Assembly: GCF_963576675.1 (NCBI RefSeq)
Contig: NC_088911.1
Span: forward strand, 130,761,929-130,825,928
DNA: 64,000 bases
Reading direction: 5' to 3'
Source of the DNA: Euphorbia lathyris
Lineage: Eukaryota; Streptophyta; Magnoliopsida; Malpighiales; Euphorbiaceae
The notes below the pieces were generated by a model. The model was not told the origin of the DNA and did not search any database. It worked only from the letters and a program-made list of their open reading frames with translations. Both the position numbers and the translations under genes were made by a program. This document shows, one piece after another, positions 43,860 to 57,410 of the stretch. Positions within the stretch are counted from its first letter, which is position 1; each line of letters starts with the position of its first letter.

Positions 43860-45260
43860 GCTAAGGTACCTATGAACAACACCATCTCAGCAGCTTTTGA
43901 TACTGTAATGCATTGCTCACAGTTGTTACTTGTTTAAAAGTTACAGTATATGTGTTAAATTGCAGATGATTGCTATTTATTCCTTGTTGTAGTGATGGAT
44001 ATTGTATTTCCCTTTTCTTTTTTCCTAATTTTTGTATTGTTAGTGTTTAAATTATATTGATTCATGAAAGATAAGAAAGACCCCCAAATTGTTACCATTT
44101 GTAGCCTTAGTTTTGTACTGACTGAAATGTTTATGATTTGTCATTATGTTGCTGTAAAAGGTTTGGCTCAGCTGTTATTGCTTATAGCTGATAGATATTA
44201 GATGATTTTCGTTCCAACTGTCATTTCTTAATCCTAACCGAACACCTTAGTTTGGAGTAAAATAACAAAAAAGAGCTACAAAAAGAGAACCAAACGAACA
44301 CTTTATTTTGCGGTCGTGGGCCTGGTGACTGCATGTTGATCATGTTAGGTATAGTTTTGCAATGTTAGATTGGCCAAGAATTACTATGTTGATCGAGCCA
44401 TACTAGGGGTTTGAATAACAATGGATTTATGGAGATGAAACGTAATACATGATCTGCCAAGTTCCACTGCACTCTCTAAGCGTCTCCCCTTATTTCTTAC
44501 CATGACAAGTCTTTTTGAAATGACACGATGAGATAAAAAAGAAGGCGTCCAGAGATGTTTTTAGTCCCACCTTAGACACTCTTAAGATTCTTTTTGAAAC
44601 CTAAATAGACACATCCTATTGAACTAAATTCAGGGGCGTCCCTAGTGATTAGGGGGTTGAAGACCAAAAAGTGAGTTAGGAAAATCCTGTTCATTTCAGC
44701 TTTCTCCGAACCTTTGGGAAAAGTGTGAAAAATAATGTCTCAAATGGTATGATCCCTCTATTGCCTTAGAATTAAAGGTTCGATCTTGTAGTTTTTGGTC
44801 TGTGAAAACATGTTGTTAGGCGCTCCCTAACGCTCGAGAGGTAGCTAGCTGTCCATATATTGATAAGGGATGTATGAATTCTTGAGAAGAGAGGAGCCAT
44901 GGTTGTGTCCCCCGGACTATGCATCATTAGCTCCAAATGTTTATAGGGAGACGTAAGAGATCCACTTTTGGTGAGCCATATGAGATCCATAAGTCTATAA
45001 GAGCAGAAACTTTTTGTTTGTTCAAGTGGTTTTATTTATAGTCTATTCTTATGCTGTTGAACACCAAATTGAACTCGTAAGTAGGTAACATTTTCTGATC
45101 TGAATTTGAACTTTTGGCATTGAGAGATTGAGTTTTGATGAGTGTCTGATCCTATGTTTCATTGCTAAATCCTCTAATCTTATGCTTTCCTGTATTTGTT
45201 AGATGGAGTTTGGTAGTTGGCATATGCCTTTCAAATTACATTTATGAGTTGGAATTGGGT
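43860..45260. other. XXT 3' flank and intergenic DNA
   Basis: The 3' UTR probably ends near 44050 (AATTTTTGTATTGTT followed by A/T-rich DNA). Beyond it no gene is seen; 44620-45000 looks like a decayed repeat. Confidence 0.5.
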
Positions 45261-45265
45261 TTAGA

Positions 45266-45770
45266 TGTAACAACCTGACTAGATACTGCCATTTAGATAT
45301 TATCCGCTTTGATTCAGGTCTCATCCTTTGGACCCGACACTTTACTAATTTAGTCTCGTCACTTTCATTTCCAATGTGAGATTTAAGTTCATTTCTTCCT
45401 CTATCATCATCCTTTAAGGTTGTTCCTTGCTTTATCCTTCCACCATATCACTACCTCCACAGGACTGAGTTACAGGCTCACTAGCTTCCTTCTGGTTTTT
45501 CCCCGAACCAATACATCGTACGTGAAGAGTCAGTTCTAATACCAACGGTAATAGCTTGGTCCAGTGCCATGTATATATTGTCTACTTTGACTCAAGTCTC
45601 ATTCTTTGAATCTCACGAAATACTTTTACATGTATTTGAAACATTCTTTACTAATATACCCTTGCTTACTTTCTCTCTCTCCATTTCTGGTGCGGAGTTC
45701 AGCTACACTATCACCCTCGCTATCTCGTGCTATCTTTTAGGGTCTATTCTCATCCAGGTCTTCCTTTTAC
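45266..45770 (-). mobile_element. Degenerate TRIM of the 23279-23517 LTR family
   Basis: The left LTR copy 45266-45474 starts TGTAACAACCTGAC and ends GAGTTACA. A 70-bp interior ends in TTCTAATACCAA, a decayed minus-strand image of the initiator-Met primer site TGGTATCAGAGC. A second LTR copy starts near 45548 (GGTAATAGCTTGG, then TATATTGTCTACTTTGACTC, paralleling TAGATATTATCCGCTTTGATTC in the first copy). The interior is far too short to code. Confidence 0.6.
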
Positions 45771-45775
45771 CCTAA

Positions 45776-47371
45776 AGTTCCTCAGCATCTGCATATGAGC
45801 ACAAGTCATGTTGAGTTGAGTTCTTGAAAGTTGCATTGGAAATTTTGTTATCTTTTTTCACCTTTGTTTGGGAACTTTTGTTTTGATGTGGATTCTGAAG
45901 GAATTAAATAGAATTGAATTGTATTAACTTGGATTGGATGTGCACCTGCAATTTTCCTTTTATTTTGCTCATTTATGCACAAATATAAAGAGAGAAGGTA
46001 AAAAAAATTCCTTAGCAGAAGAGCAATTTTATTGCTAATTTCCTAATGTTATAGTAAAATAATTTAACATATTAAAGCTCCTATTAGATAGATTAGATAT
46101 GTGAATAATTTAAACTCCGTTTAGCATGCGTAAAACTTTCAGAATATAACCATTACTTTAAAGTAAAATAATCTAGAAATTATCTGACATGACATATGTC
46201 AATTGACATGTTAAAAAACATCCTATGTTGGCAATTTTGTTTGACCTAAATGAAGTTTGAATTACACACATAATTAGATTGTTCAACAGGAGTTTAATGT
46301 TTTAAAAAAAGGGAAATTGTCATTAGTGTCTCTATTTAAAAGATTAGGGGTTTGTTGTTTAAAAAAAATAATTGATTAATGGCTTAATGTATCCATTTAA
46401 AAGATTACGAACTTAATCATTAATCATTAGTAATATATTAAAGATACGCATGTATACACATGTGTGACATCGAGTGAGTCCCCTTTTATTTATGAATACA
46501 AAGACACTTCATACTCAGTAGTGGATCAAATGGTCAGTCATCAATAGATTTAGATTTATTAGAATTTTAAGGTGGATATTAAAATCATATTCGAATCTAA
46601 TAAGTCTAAATACAGAAATTGATCAAATTTGGCAATCACGGACCAGGTGTAAACCACCAATTAATCCAAATATAAACGAGTGGAGGAGGTCCCGGAAGCA
46701 AACATGGCATAAATTGGATTTAGGCTAATACATTTGAAGCTTTTTGAATTTAGTCCAAAAAGATGATTACTCTTGAACTTATACGAGTCTCGTTAGCCCT
46801 CTAAACTTATTTAAAGCACTGTTCAAAATCAAAAATCCGTCTCGATTTTATCCGATTAGTCTTTTTGGCCCATGGACGATTTTTAGAGGGTCAACTAGAT
46901 CTTCTAGGCGTTTAAAATCGAAAATCCGTCCCGATTTTATCCGATTAGTCCTTTTATACTTTTTTTGGCCCATGGATGATTTTTAGTTGTCTAGGTCGTT
47001 TGGGTGCCGCCTAGCTACAATGCACAAAAACATTTATTTTTACTAATTATCATTATTATTTTTATTATTATTATTATTTGCTTATTATACTTTACTTTGG
47101 ACATTGTCGCATGTCATGTTTATTATTTTCAGATATTTTTGTTTAATTGCGTTTTCTACTTATTTTCATAATATGAATTAAGTCTTTAAGGACGATGTTT
47201 AATAGTTTTTGGTGAATCACATTATTTGTGAACATTGTATTCTTTTTTTTAGTTGTTTCAATAATATTGTTGTTGAAATATTAATATTTACATATTTTTA
47301 AAAATATATGTTATAAATATACATATTTCTCCATGCTAAATAATTTTATATTATTATTTTAAATAATATAA
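45776..47371. other. AT-rich intergenic stretch with a partial tandem repeat
   Basis: 46825-46886 and 46917-46987 are two diverged copies of a block containing GATTTTATCCGATTAGTC and GGCCCATGGA. No gene is recognised. Confidence 0.5.
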
Positions 47372-47373
47372 TA

Positions 47374-47661
47374 CTCCATCTGTCCTATTATATAAGTCGT
47401 TTGAGAAAGTGATTTTTTTTCCAAAATATAAGTCATTTTTGTTTTTCAAGAATTTTCAGTTTAGTTTTTTAGTCCAAACATTAAATTTTTTGTCTTGATC
47501 TATGTGTTTTTTAACATTCAATATTTATTGTCCAATCATTACATGAGAGAATTTATTTTAAGTTAACCAATATAAAATTCATTAATTAGGTACTACATTA
47601 ATTTTATTTCTTAATTTATGTGAAAATCTCTAAAATGACTTATATTATGAGACGGAGATAG
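47374..47661. mobile_element. Stowaway-like (Tc1/mariner) MITE
   Basis: The ends CTCCATCTGTCC and GACGGAGATAG (inverted) carry TA on both sides (47372-47373, 47662-47663). The start resembles the Stowaway consensus CTCCCTCCGTCCC; an internal ATAAGTC/GACTTAT pair supports a fold-back. 288 bp. Confidence 0.8.
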
Positions 47662-48185
47662 TACATATTGAATTTATATAACTATTTATTTATTAACAAA
47701 TAAAAAATACAAATCCAATTAATGTTTTACTAATGTCGGATTAATTCTCAAAAAATCATATCCGTCCAATTAGCGATCAAAATTTTTTACAATCTTAAAT
47801 TAAGCCACTAATTTCATACAATTCGTTCCACATTTTGTGGTTTGGATGATTGAATGCAGACACAGAAGAAACTGTTGTATTATAAGTTGTTGAGTTTTGT
47901 TTCTTTGCGATGAAAACGACATGACGTTTGTAAAACAGTTGGTGCTTGGCTGTTTGTTTTTCCATAACTTGCGCTGTCTTCTAATGGATTTTCAAGATTT
48001 TGTACCTATAATTTTCTCTTGTTGCCAGTAAACTAAACTAATATCCTAGGTTTGGCCATAGGCAAATCACAGCACACAAAAACTTCATTAAGATTTTTCT
48101 GTCAAAAAATGGAAAAACTCTCTTTTTTTCAAAATAAACTAAATATCAATTTCAAATTACGTGTCTCTTTTTTTAACTGTTAAGA

Positions 48186-49440
48186 AGTGTTTGGTTAGAT
48201 AAATTTATAGTAGGAAATGGGAATGAGAATGACTCGTTACTTTTTCTAATATTTGATTTTATCAATTTAATTTATGGAATCACATTCCCGTCTATAGAAT
48301 TATTGATTCCCTCCTCCCTTCATATTAATAAAATTGTATTCTCATTTCCTTTGAAATTTAAAAAACTCACGTTCCTAAAACCATTTCAAATTGCTTTCAC
48401 TAACTACCACACATGTCCGCTCTCTCCAAAAAAAAAAAAAATTCAAACTGCTTCTTCTTCTTGTCTTCAGTTTTCATCAATTCTTCACCAATTTCATCAA
48501 ACGAGCTTCCTGTTGATTGGATTTTTTTTCCCGGGTTGCAGTCTTCTATTTGAGGAGGAAGAAGAAAGACTGTCTTCCTTTTTTCTCCTTACACCATTTT
48601 GTTATTTTATTTTTCTTCTCTTTGTTCAATAAATTGTAGTTGGATTGCATATATTTCACTGAATCTCTTATTCCGCTTGAATTGGATCTGTTGTTTATTA
48701 TCTTTTCATTTGTAACATTTTCTGATTTAGCAAAAGCAGGAATGGTAGATCTTATTCATAGATCACTACATCTATGTGGTTGCAAAAGAAGTGATCTAGA
48801 TCTGAAGATTCAGAATGATTTAAATGTTGAAGATTGGATTACAAATGCTTCTCTGCAAATTTGCAGTTTCAAGAAATATATGTTTTATCTGTTGTTTGTT
48901 TTATTTGTACCTTTAATGGTTTATTTTATTATTTGTAGTCATTTTCTTACCTTTGTGATTCTGTACTGGGCATAACCTGTACTTATATAAGATTTTATTC
49001 TTTACTTTTCTTATTATACTTGTTTTTTTCTTATTTATGAAATGATGTACACATTTTTATAAAAAAAAATACCACATATGCTTTTATAAATAAAATAATA
49101 ATAAAAAAGAACTACATATATACACATATTAATTCATATTAATTCTATGTGATTTTTTTTTTCAAACAGGTGTTATAAAAATATGATATATTAAATTTAT
49201 TAATTCATATACTAATGCAATATTTCATTATATTATTTAATTAAAAAAATTATTAGTTTGAAATAAAATACATTTTAATTTTATTCCACTTTGATTTTGA
49301 TTCTAATTCCGAAATTTGAACCAAACAACTTTAAATGTAATAAGATTCCAATTTCAGATTAAATCAAACAAAACAAATAAATAATCATTCTGATTTTGAT
49401 TCCGATTTCAATTTCAATTCTGAAATTTGAACCAAACGTC
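48186..49440. mobile_element. Possible TIR element with unrecognised internal sequence
   Basis: AAGTGTTTGGTTAGAT at 48186 and the inverted GAACCAAACGTCTC near 49430 may be the two ends; a further GAACCAAACAACTT occurs near 49318. The interior has a gene-leader-like pyrimidine-rich stretch (48440-48600) and a 111-codon open frame (48640-48975) with a hydrophobic segment at each end and DLAKAGMVDLIHRSLHLCGC between them. I recognise no family, and the frame may be chance or a captured exon. Confidence 0.3.
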
Positions 49441-49524
49441 TCTTTAATCAATTATTGTTGTTGGTAAATATTAAATGTTGATCCATTTTTCTAATTAAAC
49501 ACTTATATCTAACGATTTAGATAA

Positions 49525-49535
<11 letters not shown>

Positions 49536-49582
<47 letters not shown>
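49536..49582. repeat. (TA)n microsatellite
   Basis: An uninterrupted run of about 23 TA units. Confidence 0.98.
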
Positions 49583-49583
<1 letters not shown>

Positions 49584-50457
49584 TAAAGGAGAAGCAAAAA
49601 GTCATTAAGGAGATGTTTGTTTACTGTTTTTTCTCCTCTTGTTTGTCTTTTCACTTTAAAAAAATAGAGTTTTAGGTGTTTGGTTAGACACCTCATGTTT
49701 TCCTTTTATACATGAGAAGTAGTTTTTTTTATAAAAGTAGAGAATATCTGCTTTTTAGAAAAGCTGTTTTTTCAAACAGCAAACTGTAATAACAAATAAC
49801 AAATAGCAACAACAAACATTAGGTAAACCAAACGGGCCCTAAGTGCCCATCATCCTTTTGCATTTTCTTTTATTTACTCTAAACAATAAATAGAATGATT
49901 AAAATTGAAAAGTATAGCTATTTTAGTAAGAAAAATCGATAATTACCTACCATTGATAGAAAATGTTTTTAAAAAAAAACATTAAGAGCATCTCTAGTGG
50001 ATGTTACAAGGTTGTTACTTGTAATATACAACCATTAGAGGTGTTGTTACATTGGTGTTACATATTTTTGTAAGTTACCAATTGATAGGGGTGTGCATCG
50101 GTACAAAACCGAACAGAACCGAACCGAAAAAACCGAATACCGAAATGATCAAAATAATTCAAACCGATACCGAACCGAATAATATGTAAAACCGAATTAA
50201 AACCGAACCGAAATATACGGTTCGGTTCGGTTTAAACCGAAAAAACCGAATTAAGTTAAAAATAATAAACAACAAAAAAAATCACTACATTTTTTCATTA
50301 AATTTACGTGAGCAACAACAAAAATTTAAATATTTCCAAAATATATCTATATTGGGTTATTATTTCAACAATAATAAAAAAAAAAATTAAACTTGTATAA
50401 TCAAATATATATGTGTATATATATATATAAAAATATAAAATATATGTAATTCGGCGC

Positions 50458-50936
50458 TGATAACATTGGGATATTATCATGAGGACCAAAAGAGATAATT
50501 GCCTTAAGTATACCACGTAGCAAAGGAAGCCGGCTGGCGGATCTCCCTGGATTAGCTCAAAGAGATCCGCTGACGGATCTCTAAGGCGAATCTCTCCATT
50601 CACCTTGATAACGGTTGGCCGCCGTCTCGGCCATAAATGATCATTAAATGAATCATTAATAGTCTTAAACCGCCAGGTTAAGAGTAACTTGTAACCGCCA
50701 TTAAATGAGCATTAATGGAGACTTTCTAGTTACCTAGAGGTTACGAATTTCTCAACTATATATAGCCTACCTTTCTAGGCTATCAAGGTACACTTACTTT
50801 CTTACATTCTCTAAGCTTTGTCAATACAGTTTATTCTCCCTATTCTCTACTGACTTTAGCATCGGAGTGTCCCCGACCGATCCCAGCGGCACCTCACAGG
50901 GACGAGCTTCGATCAGGAATTTCTCCTTTGTTATCA
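50458..50936 (+). repeat. 5' LTR of Gypsy element 2 (479 bp)
   Basis: It begins TGATAACATTGGG and ends CTTTGTTATCA; the termini themselves are inverted repeats (TGATAAC/GTTATCA). A TATA box CTATATATAG lies at 50756-50765, so transcription should start about 30 bp downstream. Confidence 0.97.
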
Positions 50937-50938
50937 AT

Positions 50939-50956
50939 TGGTGCGGTGAGCGTGGA
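50939..50956 (+). promoter_or_regulatory. Primer-binding site, tRNA-Phe
   Basis: TGGTGCGGTGAGCGTGGA, two bases after the LTR, is complementary over all 18 bases to the 3' end of plant tRNA-Phe(GAA) as known from plant sequences. It is the same site as at the centre of the LTR palindrome. Confidence 0.88.
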
Positions 50957-51000
50957 GCCCTAGATCAAATAAAGGGTTTTTTTGTTCACACTGAAACATC

Positions 51001-54000
51001 ATGACTGATGGGGGACAAAATCCCTCCTCTGGGATTGAATCACCAATAATTACACCCTCTAGCGCTGGTCGCACTGATACAACTGCTCCTACAACAAATA
51101 TTGATGGAAATATGCCCACAACATCTTTCATCGATATGTGTGCTCAGGATATTGAGGCACGATACGGGCTTGAGATTGGGAACCGCCTTCGGGCATTCAT
51201 GACTGTTCCTCCGTGTTGGAGTACGGTGTCTACGTCAACTGTCTCGTCTTTACCTCCGTTAAGCTTTGGTCTAGGACCAGGTGCCCATAACTCTTCATTT
51301 CTCCAAGCTCACAACATTGATTCCATGATAACTACCACGGCATTGGGTGGCGGACGACCAGTTATCAGGGAGTTATTTCCAGGTGAGGGAAGTCAAAGGA
51401 ATGACGCGGTCCCTCCTGGCGGATCAGGGGTTCCAAGGTTTAATCTTGATGGGCTCAATGTACCTCGACGCCCGCGGACAAATTCGTCTCTTGGCGGATT
51501 TAAGGAGCCCATTCGTAAAAGACATAAAAAGAATAAAGATAAGCAAACAAGGTCCCCTTCGCCTAGACCAGCTAGATCCCCACGTCGTGGCAGATCTCCT
51601 CCATCTACTGGTCGTAGAAGAAGTAAAAGACCAGAAAAAACATCTCATGTAGGTGGACCACCGCCACATCCATCTTCAGGAGCTATTGGACACATCCCGT
51701 CTGGAGGCCAGCAAGGGGGAAATGGTCCAATTCCTCCAGGCAGAGGAGGTGGGGAGGAGATGGTAGAGGGAGAGGAAGAGGTGGACGACGTTCGCCATCA
51801 GATCCATCGTCTGAGTCAAGTTCTTCTTCTTCTCCAAGCAGATCGCCACAGAGAGGTCGTCCCAGGGCGGATCCGGAGAATTTTGATGATAGAGTGAGGG
51901 CCCTAGTGCTCCAAATGAACGAAGAAAATGCCATGCATAATCCATTCGCCAATAGGGATTCGCCTTTTGCGGCCTGGATCGAGGCAGAGGAAACTGAAAG
52001 AGCGTTCAAAATCCCTAATCTTGCAATATAGACAGGCAAAGATAATCCAGAGGCTCATGTTCGAAAATACCGAATCTTGGCCAGACTCAATCGAGCCACC
52101 GAGCCCGTACTTTGCAAGATGTTTGTCACCACCTTGGGAGGTCCAGCTTATTTGTGGTTTCAATCTCTACCTCCAGGCTCAATAAATAGCTTCGATCAAT
52201 TAAGCAGGGAATTTTGTTCTAAATTTGCTGGTTGCATTCCTGCAGTGGTGAAATCTGAAAAGCTTTTTGAATTAAAACAGAAGGCGAATGAACCCCTCCG
52301 AGATTATGTGGACACTTTCAACCAGTTGTGTATACAAATTGTTGATGTAGATATCTCCGTAGCTGTGGAGTGTTTTGTAAGAAACACTACCTGTAAAAGT
52401 TTGCAAGAAGACCTCATTCGCAAAAAGCCCACCAGCATGGCAGAGTTAATGGAGCGCTGTAAAGACTTTATAGAGGTGGATAATATTCACCGAGGTTCGC
52501 CATCATCGCCAAAAAAGGACAGAGGCGAATCCTGCCCTCGGGACCGGGACAAGGACAAACGTCAAGATTCTTCTTCTCGAAACAAACGAAGGGATTCTAG
52601 GAACAAATCAACGTTTGTCACCTCCTTCACACCTCTCAATGCTTCTAAGAGCGAAGTTCTTATGTGGATCGAGAACAGCCAGCACAAGTGGAGCATTTCA
52701 TACCCCGAGCCAAAAGGGGGGGAGTACACCAATAAAGGAAAGAATCCTAAAAATTATTGCAAGTATCACAGGAAAAATGGCCATGATACGGATGCTTGCT
52801 GGGAGTTAGCTCGAGAAATTGAACGACTCATCGAGAGAGGAAAATTGGATCGGTTCATCCAAACAGAAGGAAAGGAAGATGACAGATCCAAGGAGGACCC
52901 AAAGAACAAAGGAAAGGGTACCATCAATGTCATAGCAGGCGGACCCGGTTATCAGCCAGCATTGAAGAAGGCGAGGACGACCACCCTTGATAGGACATCG
53001 TTAAATCGCCCTTTCTTAGACGCATGTCCTGAGATTCCACCCCATGCGGACGCACTAGTTGTCACTATGATGGTGGAAGGTTGGGAGATGAAGAGGGTAA
53101 TGATTGATACGGGAAGTTCATGCAATATCATTACCCGAGGAGCATTCGCCAAACTCAGGATTGATCCGGCCCTGGTAGAACCGACTGTGGTGGACATTTT
53201 GGGAGTGACAGGTCATACCATTCAGACGAAAGGCCAAGTTACTTTGGATTGTGAGCTTACTGATGATGATCAAGTTTGGAGAGGAGATTTGGAGTTTTCG
53301 GTCTTGGATGGACAATTAGCTTACAATATTATCCTCGGACGACCTTTTATCTCCGAAGCTGCAGCTCTTATCTCTATTCGCCATTTAACGCTTTACATTC
53401 CCACGGTCAAGGGAGGCGTGATTGTTAGAGGTTGTCAAAAAGTAGCCCAAGAAACATATTCTGCTTCCTTAATGATTCGCCCTCAATCTAAGGAGGAAGA
53501 TGAAGAGGAGCGTGTCACAATGGCCTTAGGCGAGACCAAAATGTACCTAATGGCAGAGGAGAAGCAAGTACGGATAGCTAAGGGACTACAAGGCAATATC
53601 AGAGATGCAATCACCAAGGTACTCTGTGAGGCCGAGGATGTCTTCGCATGGAAGGATGAAATTCTACCTGGAATCAGTCCGGACGTGATCACCCATAAAC
53701 TCAACATCGATAAAGATGCAATTCCTGTGGCTCAGAAGCGGAGAAATCATGGTCCAGAAAGGCAAAAAGTGATAGAGGAAGAAATCGCCAAGCTCCAAAA
53801 GGCGGATGCCATTGAGGAAGTACATTACACTCAGTGGTTGGCGAACGTCGTGCTAGTCAAGAAAGCTGGCGGATCTTACCGCATGTGCATTGACTTTACA
53901 GATCTCAATAAAGCTTGCCCCAAGGATAACTATCCTTTGCCATGTATAGACATGCTTGTAGATGGAACTGCCGGTCATGCAATGTATTCCTTTACTGACG

Positions 54001-56748
54001 TGAAGTCAAGTTATCATCAAATCCCTATGGAGCCCTCAGATAGAATCAAGACCTCGTTCGTGACACATCAAGCTACTTATTGTTTTAAAGTTATGCCCTT
54101 CGGGCTCAAGAACGCAGGTGCTACCTATCAGAGGATGATGAACAAGATATTCACGGACAGTAAGAATGATAATTATTCTGTCTATGTAGATGATATGATC
54201 ATTAAAAGCACAACTGTAGAAAAGCATGCAGAGGATATAAAGGAGGTACTGGACGTACTTTGCCATCACAACATCAAGTTGAATCTAGAGAAATGCACTT
54301 TCGGGGCAACGTATGGAAAATTTTTAGGATTCATGATCAGCGAAAAAGGAATTAGCCCAAATCCTGACAAGATTAAAGCAGTCCTAGAAATGCAACCGCC
54401 TCGGAATATCAGAGAAGTGCAACGCCTTAATGGGCGTATCATAGCCTTGGGCAGGTTTATCTCTTGCTCAGCTCGTAGATGTCAGCCTTTTTTCGAAGTC
54501 ATCAAGGGGCAAAAGGCGTTTGAGTGGAATGAAGATTGTCAAAATGCCTTCGAAGGAATCAAACGATTCCTCACTGAGCCACCCATGATGAGTCGACCTT
54601 TGAAAGGGGAGGATCTATACATGTATGTGTCAGTCACGGACAAAGCCGTATGCACTGTCATGATACGAGAAGAAGATGGCCAACAATTCCCCATTTATTA
54701 CGTGAGCAAAGTTTTGAAAGATGCTGAAACCAGATATTCAAAGCTGGACAAAATGGCACTGGCTGTCGTAACCACGGCAATTCGCCTTAGGCCATATTTT
54801 CAGGCGCATACTGTAATAGTTCGAACCAATATACCAATGAGAAAGGTATTACAGAAGCCGGACACTTCGGGAAGGTTGATGGAATGGGCGATTCGCCTGG
54901 GCGAATTTGATGTAAGATATGAAAGCAGGTCATCTTTGAAAAGTCAGGTCCTGGCGGACTTCGTGAATGAATTCACTGACGAGGGGATATCTCATCCCAA
55001 GCCTCCATTAGAAGAATGGTCGATGTATACCGATGGAGCTTCCTCTGCAGATGGAGCTGGTGTGGGAGTTGTGATCAAAGGTCCCCACTACATAAGATTG
55101 CGATACGCAGCCAAGTTAAATTTCCATGCCACTAATAACGCTGCTGAGTACGAAGCTCTGATATTGGGCTTACGTCTACTTCAAGAGATCACCCCGGAGC
55201 AGATCGTGATCTACAGCGATTCTAAACTAATGGTCAACCAAGTAATCAAGAATTACGAGGTGAAGGACGAGGTTCTGGCCAAGTATGTAGCAGAAGTCAA
55301 AAAGATTCTGGATAACCTTGAAGCTAAAGAAACTAAGTGGGAATTGGTTCACATACCAAGGGAATCCAATACAGAGGCGGATCAATTGGCCAAAATGGCT
55401 TCTTGTGAAGAAAACTGGGCGGATCCAGATTGTCCCTTCGAAGTAAAAATGGCTCCAGCATTTGCTGCTGAAGAAGTGTCCGTACTCACAACGGTGGAAG
55501 ATGATTGGAGGTCAGTCATCCGCCAATATCTACTAAATGGAACATTACCTGAAGACAAGTAAGAGGCGAGGAGGATTGTCAGGAGATCAGCTTACTTCTT
55601 CTTGATCAATGATGGTCTTTACAGAAGATCTTTTAGTCATCCTTGGCTGAAATGCATTCTACCAGAAGAAGGACAGCAGATCCTCAAAGAGCTGCATGAG
55701 GGATCTTGCGGGTCGCATGAAGCATCCGCCGCGATCTTGAAGAAATCCAGGATAGCAGGTTTCTACTGGCCCACAGCTGAGTTAGATGCCCAGAGTTTGG
55801 TAGAATCTTATCACAATTGTCAGATTCACGCAAATGAGTCACACGCTATCAAACACATCCAAAGGCCAATCATTGAAGGCCGTCCGTTCGCCCTTTGGGG
55901 AATAGACATCGTTGGCCCGTTTCCCCCAACTCGCCGGCAAAAGAGGTATGTAATAGTAGCGGTGGACCATTTCACCAAATGGGTAGAAGCCGAGGCTGTT
56001 TCCTCCATTACAGCAGAACAGATAGTGGAGTTCGTCAAGGACAACACCGTGGGAAGATATGGCATTCCGCATACCATCATCACTGACAACGGGACACAGT
56101 TTAACTGTGGCAAATTCAAGGCTTTTTGTGAGGGATTGGGCATCCTGAACAGATTCGCCTCCGTTTATTATCCTCAGTCCAAATGGAATGACCGAAGTGA
56201 CCAATCGAACGATTGTAAAGGGGATAAAAAAGAGGCTGGGAGAACACGACGAAAGATGGGCGGATCAGCTTACAAGTGTTTTGTGGGCCTCTCGTACCAC
56301 CCCAAGAACCGCTACGGGAGAAACGCCATTCGCCCTTTCTCATGGAGTGGAGGCCGTAATCCCCGTTGAAATATAAGTCCCCAGTGATCGAGTGGCCTTT
56401 TATTGTGAAGAGGACAACGATAAACGATTAAGGGAGCGCCTGGATCAGGTTGAGGATCGCAGGAACCAATCCTATGTACGCATGGCAGCATATAAACAGC
56501 GGATTGCATCCTATCATGATAAAAATGCCAAGCTTGTGGATCTAAAGATAGGAGATCTTGTGCTTCGCAAAGCTGATAAAGTCCAATCTCGAGAAGGCAA
56601 GGGCAGGTTGGGGATCAACTAGATAGGTCCATACCAGATAGTGGAGAAGGTTGGACCAGCCACATTCAAAATACAAGATATGGAGGGCAATACGCTACCA
56701 CGCACGTGGAATCTCCAAAATCTCCGCAAATACTTTGTTAGAAAATGA
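51001..56748 (+). pseudogene. gag-pol of Gypsy element 2, multiply interrupted
   Basis: The gag starts at ATG 51001 with a basic, RS- and GRG-rich N-terminal region, then the gag core (LGGPAYLWFQSLP, FDQLSREFCSKFAGC). The long frame 52077-55562 continues with C-x2-H-x4-H-x4-C (CKYHRKNGHDTDAC), the protease IDTGSS, RT (MCIDFTDLNKACP, YVDDMI), a first RNase H (EEDGQQFPIYYVSK) and a second one (YTDGASSADGAG, NNAAEYEAL, YSDSKLMVNQ). Integrase follows (WGIDIVGPFP, ITDNGTQF). Lesions: frameshift near 51750, TAG at 52029-52031, TAA at 55560-55562, a zinc-finger Cys replaced by Tyr near 55810 (SYHNCQ), one extra A near 56180 that shifts the frame before the catalytic Glu, TAA at 56374-56376 and TAG at 56620-56622. 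The terminal stop is at 56746-56748. Confidence 0.95.
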
Positions 56749-57410
56749 AGTATGTCCATGGTCTTGAGTACTCTTTTTCCTTTAACAAGCTTTTTCCCAT
56801 GTGGTTTTTCTTGTTAAAGGTTTTAACGAGGCTCATTTATAAAGACCTATTCACTGTAATAAGGTGTTTCTCCCATTAATAAACATTGTTGGTTTTATTA
56901 TCCATGTTCTTTTTATAGTTTACTGCTGCAATATCAATATTCCAGTCTTAAAAAGAAGGGGAGGCATCCAACGCTCTCCACATTCGCAATGTATCGCTAT
57001 CGTAAAACACATAAGAGGATCAATCTTATGGGCGGATCCGTCTCTGGGCGGATCCCAATCTCCAATAAGAGTTAAAACGATCCTTGGACGCAAGGTCTTT
57101 ACACTCTCTTATCCTTCTCAGAAAGGAATTCACAAGTCCTACGGGCGGATCATTTCACCTCAAAGATAGGTAGCAAATTGAACCCCTAGGCAGCTTTACT
57201 TCCTCTAAGAAGGAATAGAACAGCTTCAAACCTTCACAAAGGTTCATACAATGGAGTATGGTTGGCCACTTACTCCAAACGAAAATCCTAAACATGCTTA
57301 TATTTAAAAATACTTCTTTACGCAAATGTAAGGGTAAAATAAATATATAGCAACATGAGGAATTAACCAAATTGTACTTAAAAGGTTTTTACAAAAATCT
57401 TTACCAAAAA
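56749..57410. other. Convergent spacer of Gypsy element 2
   Basis: Non-coding. It holds GGCGGATCC-rich blocks and lies between the ends of pol and of the antisense gene, as in element 1. Confidence 0.6.

Noticed and set aside
51347..52185. Short overlapping frames on both strands in the gag region of Gypsy element 2
   Set aside because: They arise from the RS- and GRG-rich gag sequence in alternative frames; only the gag frame, with its shift near 51750, shows family features.
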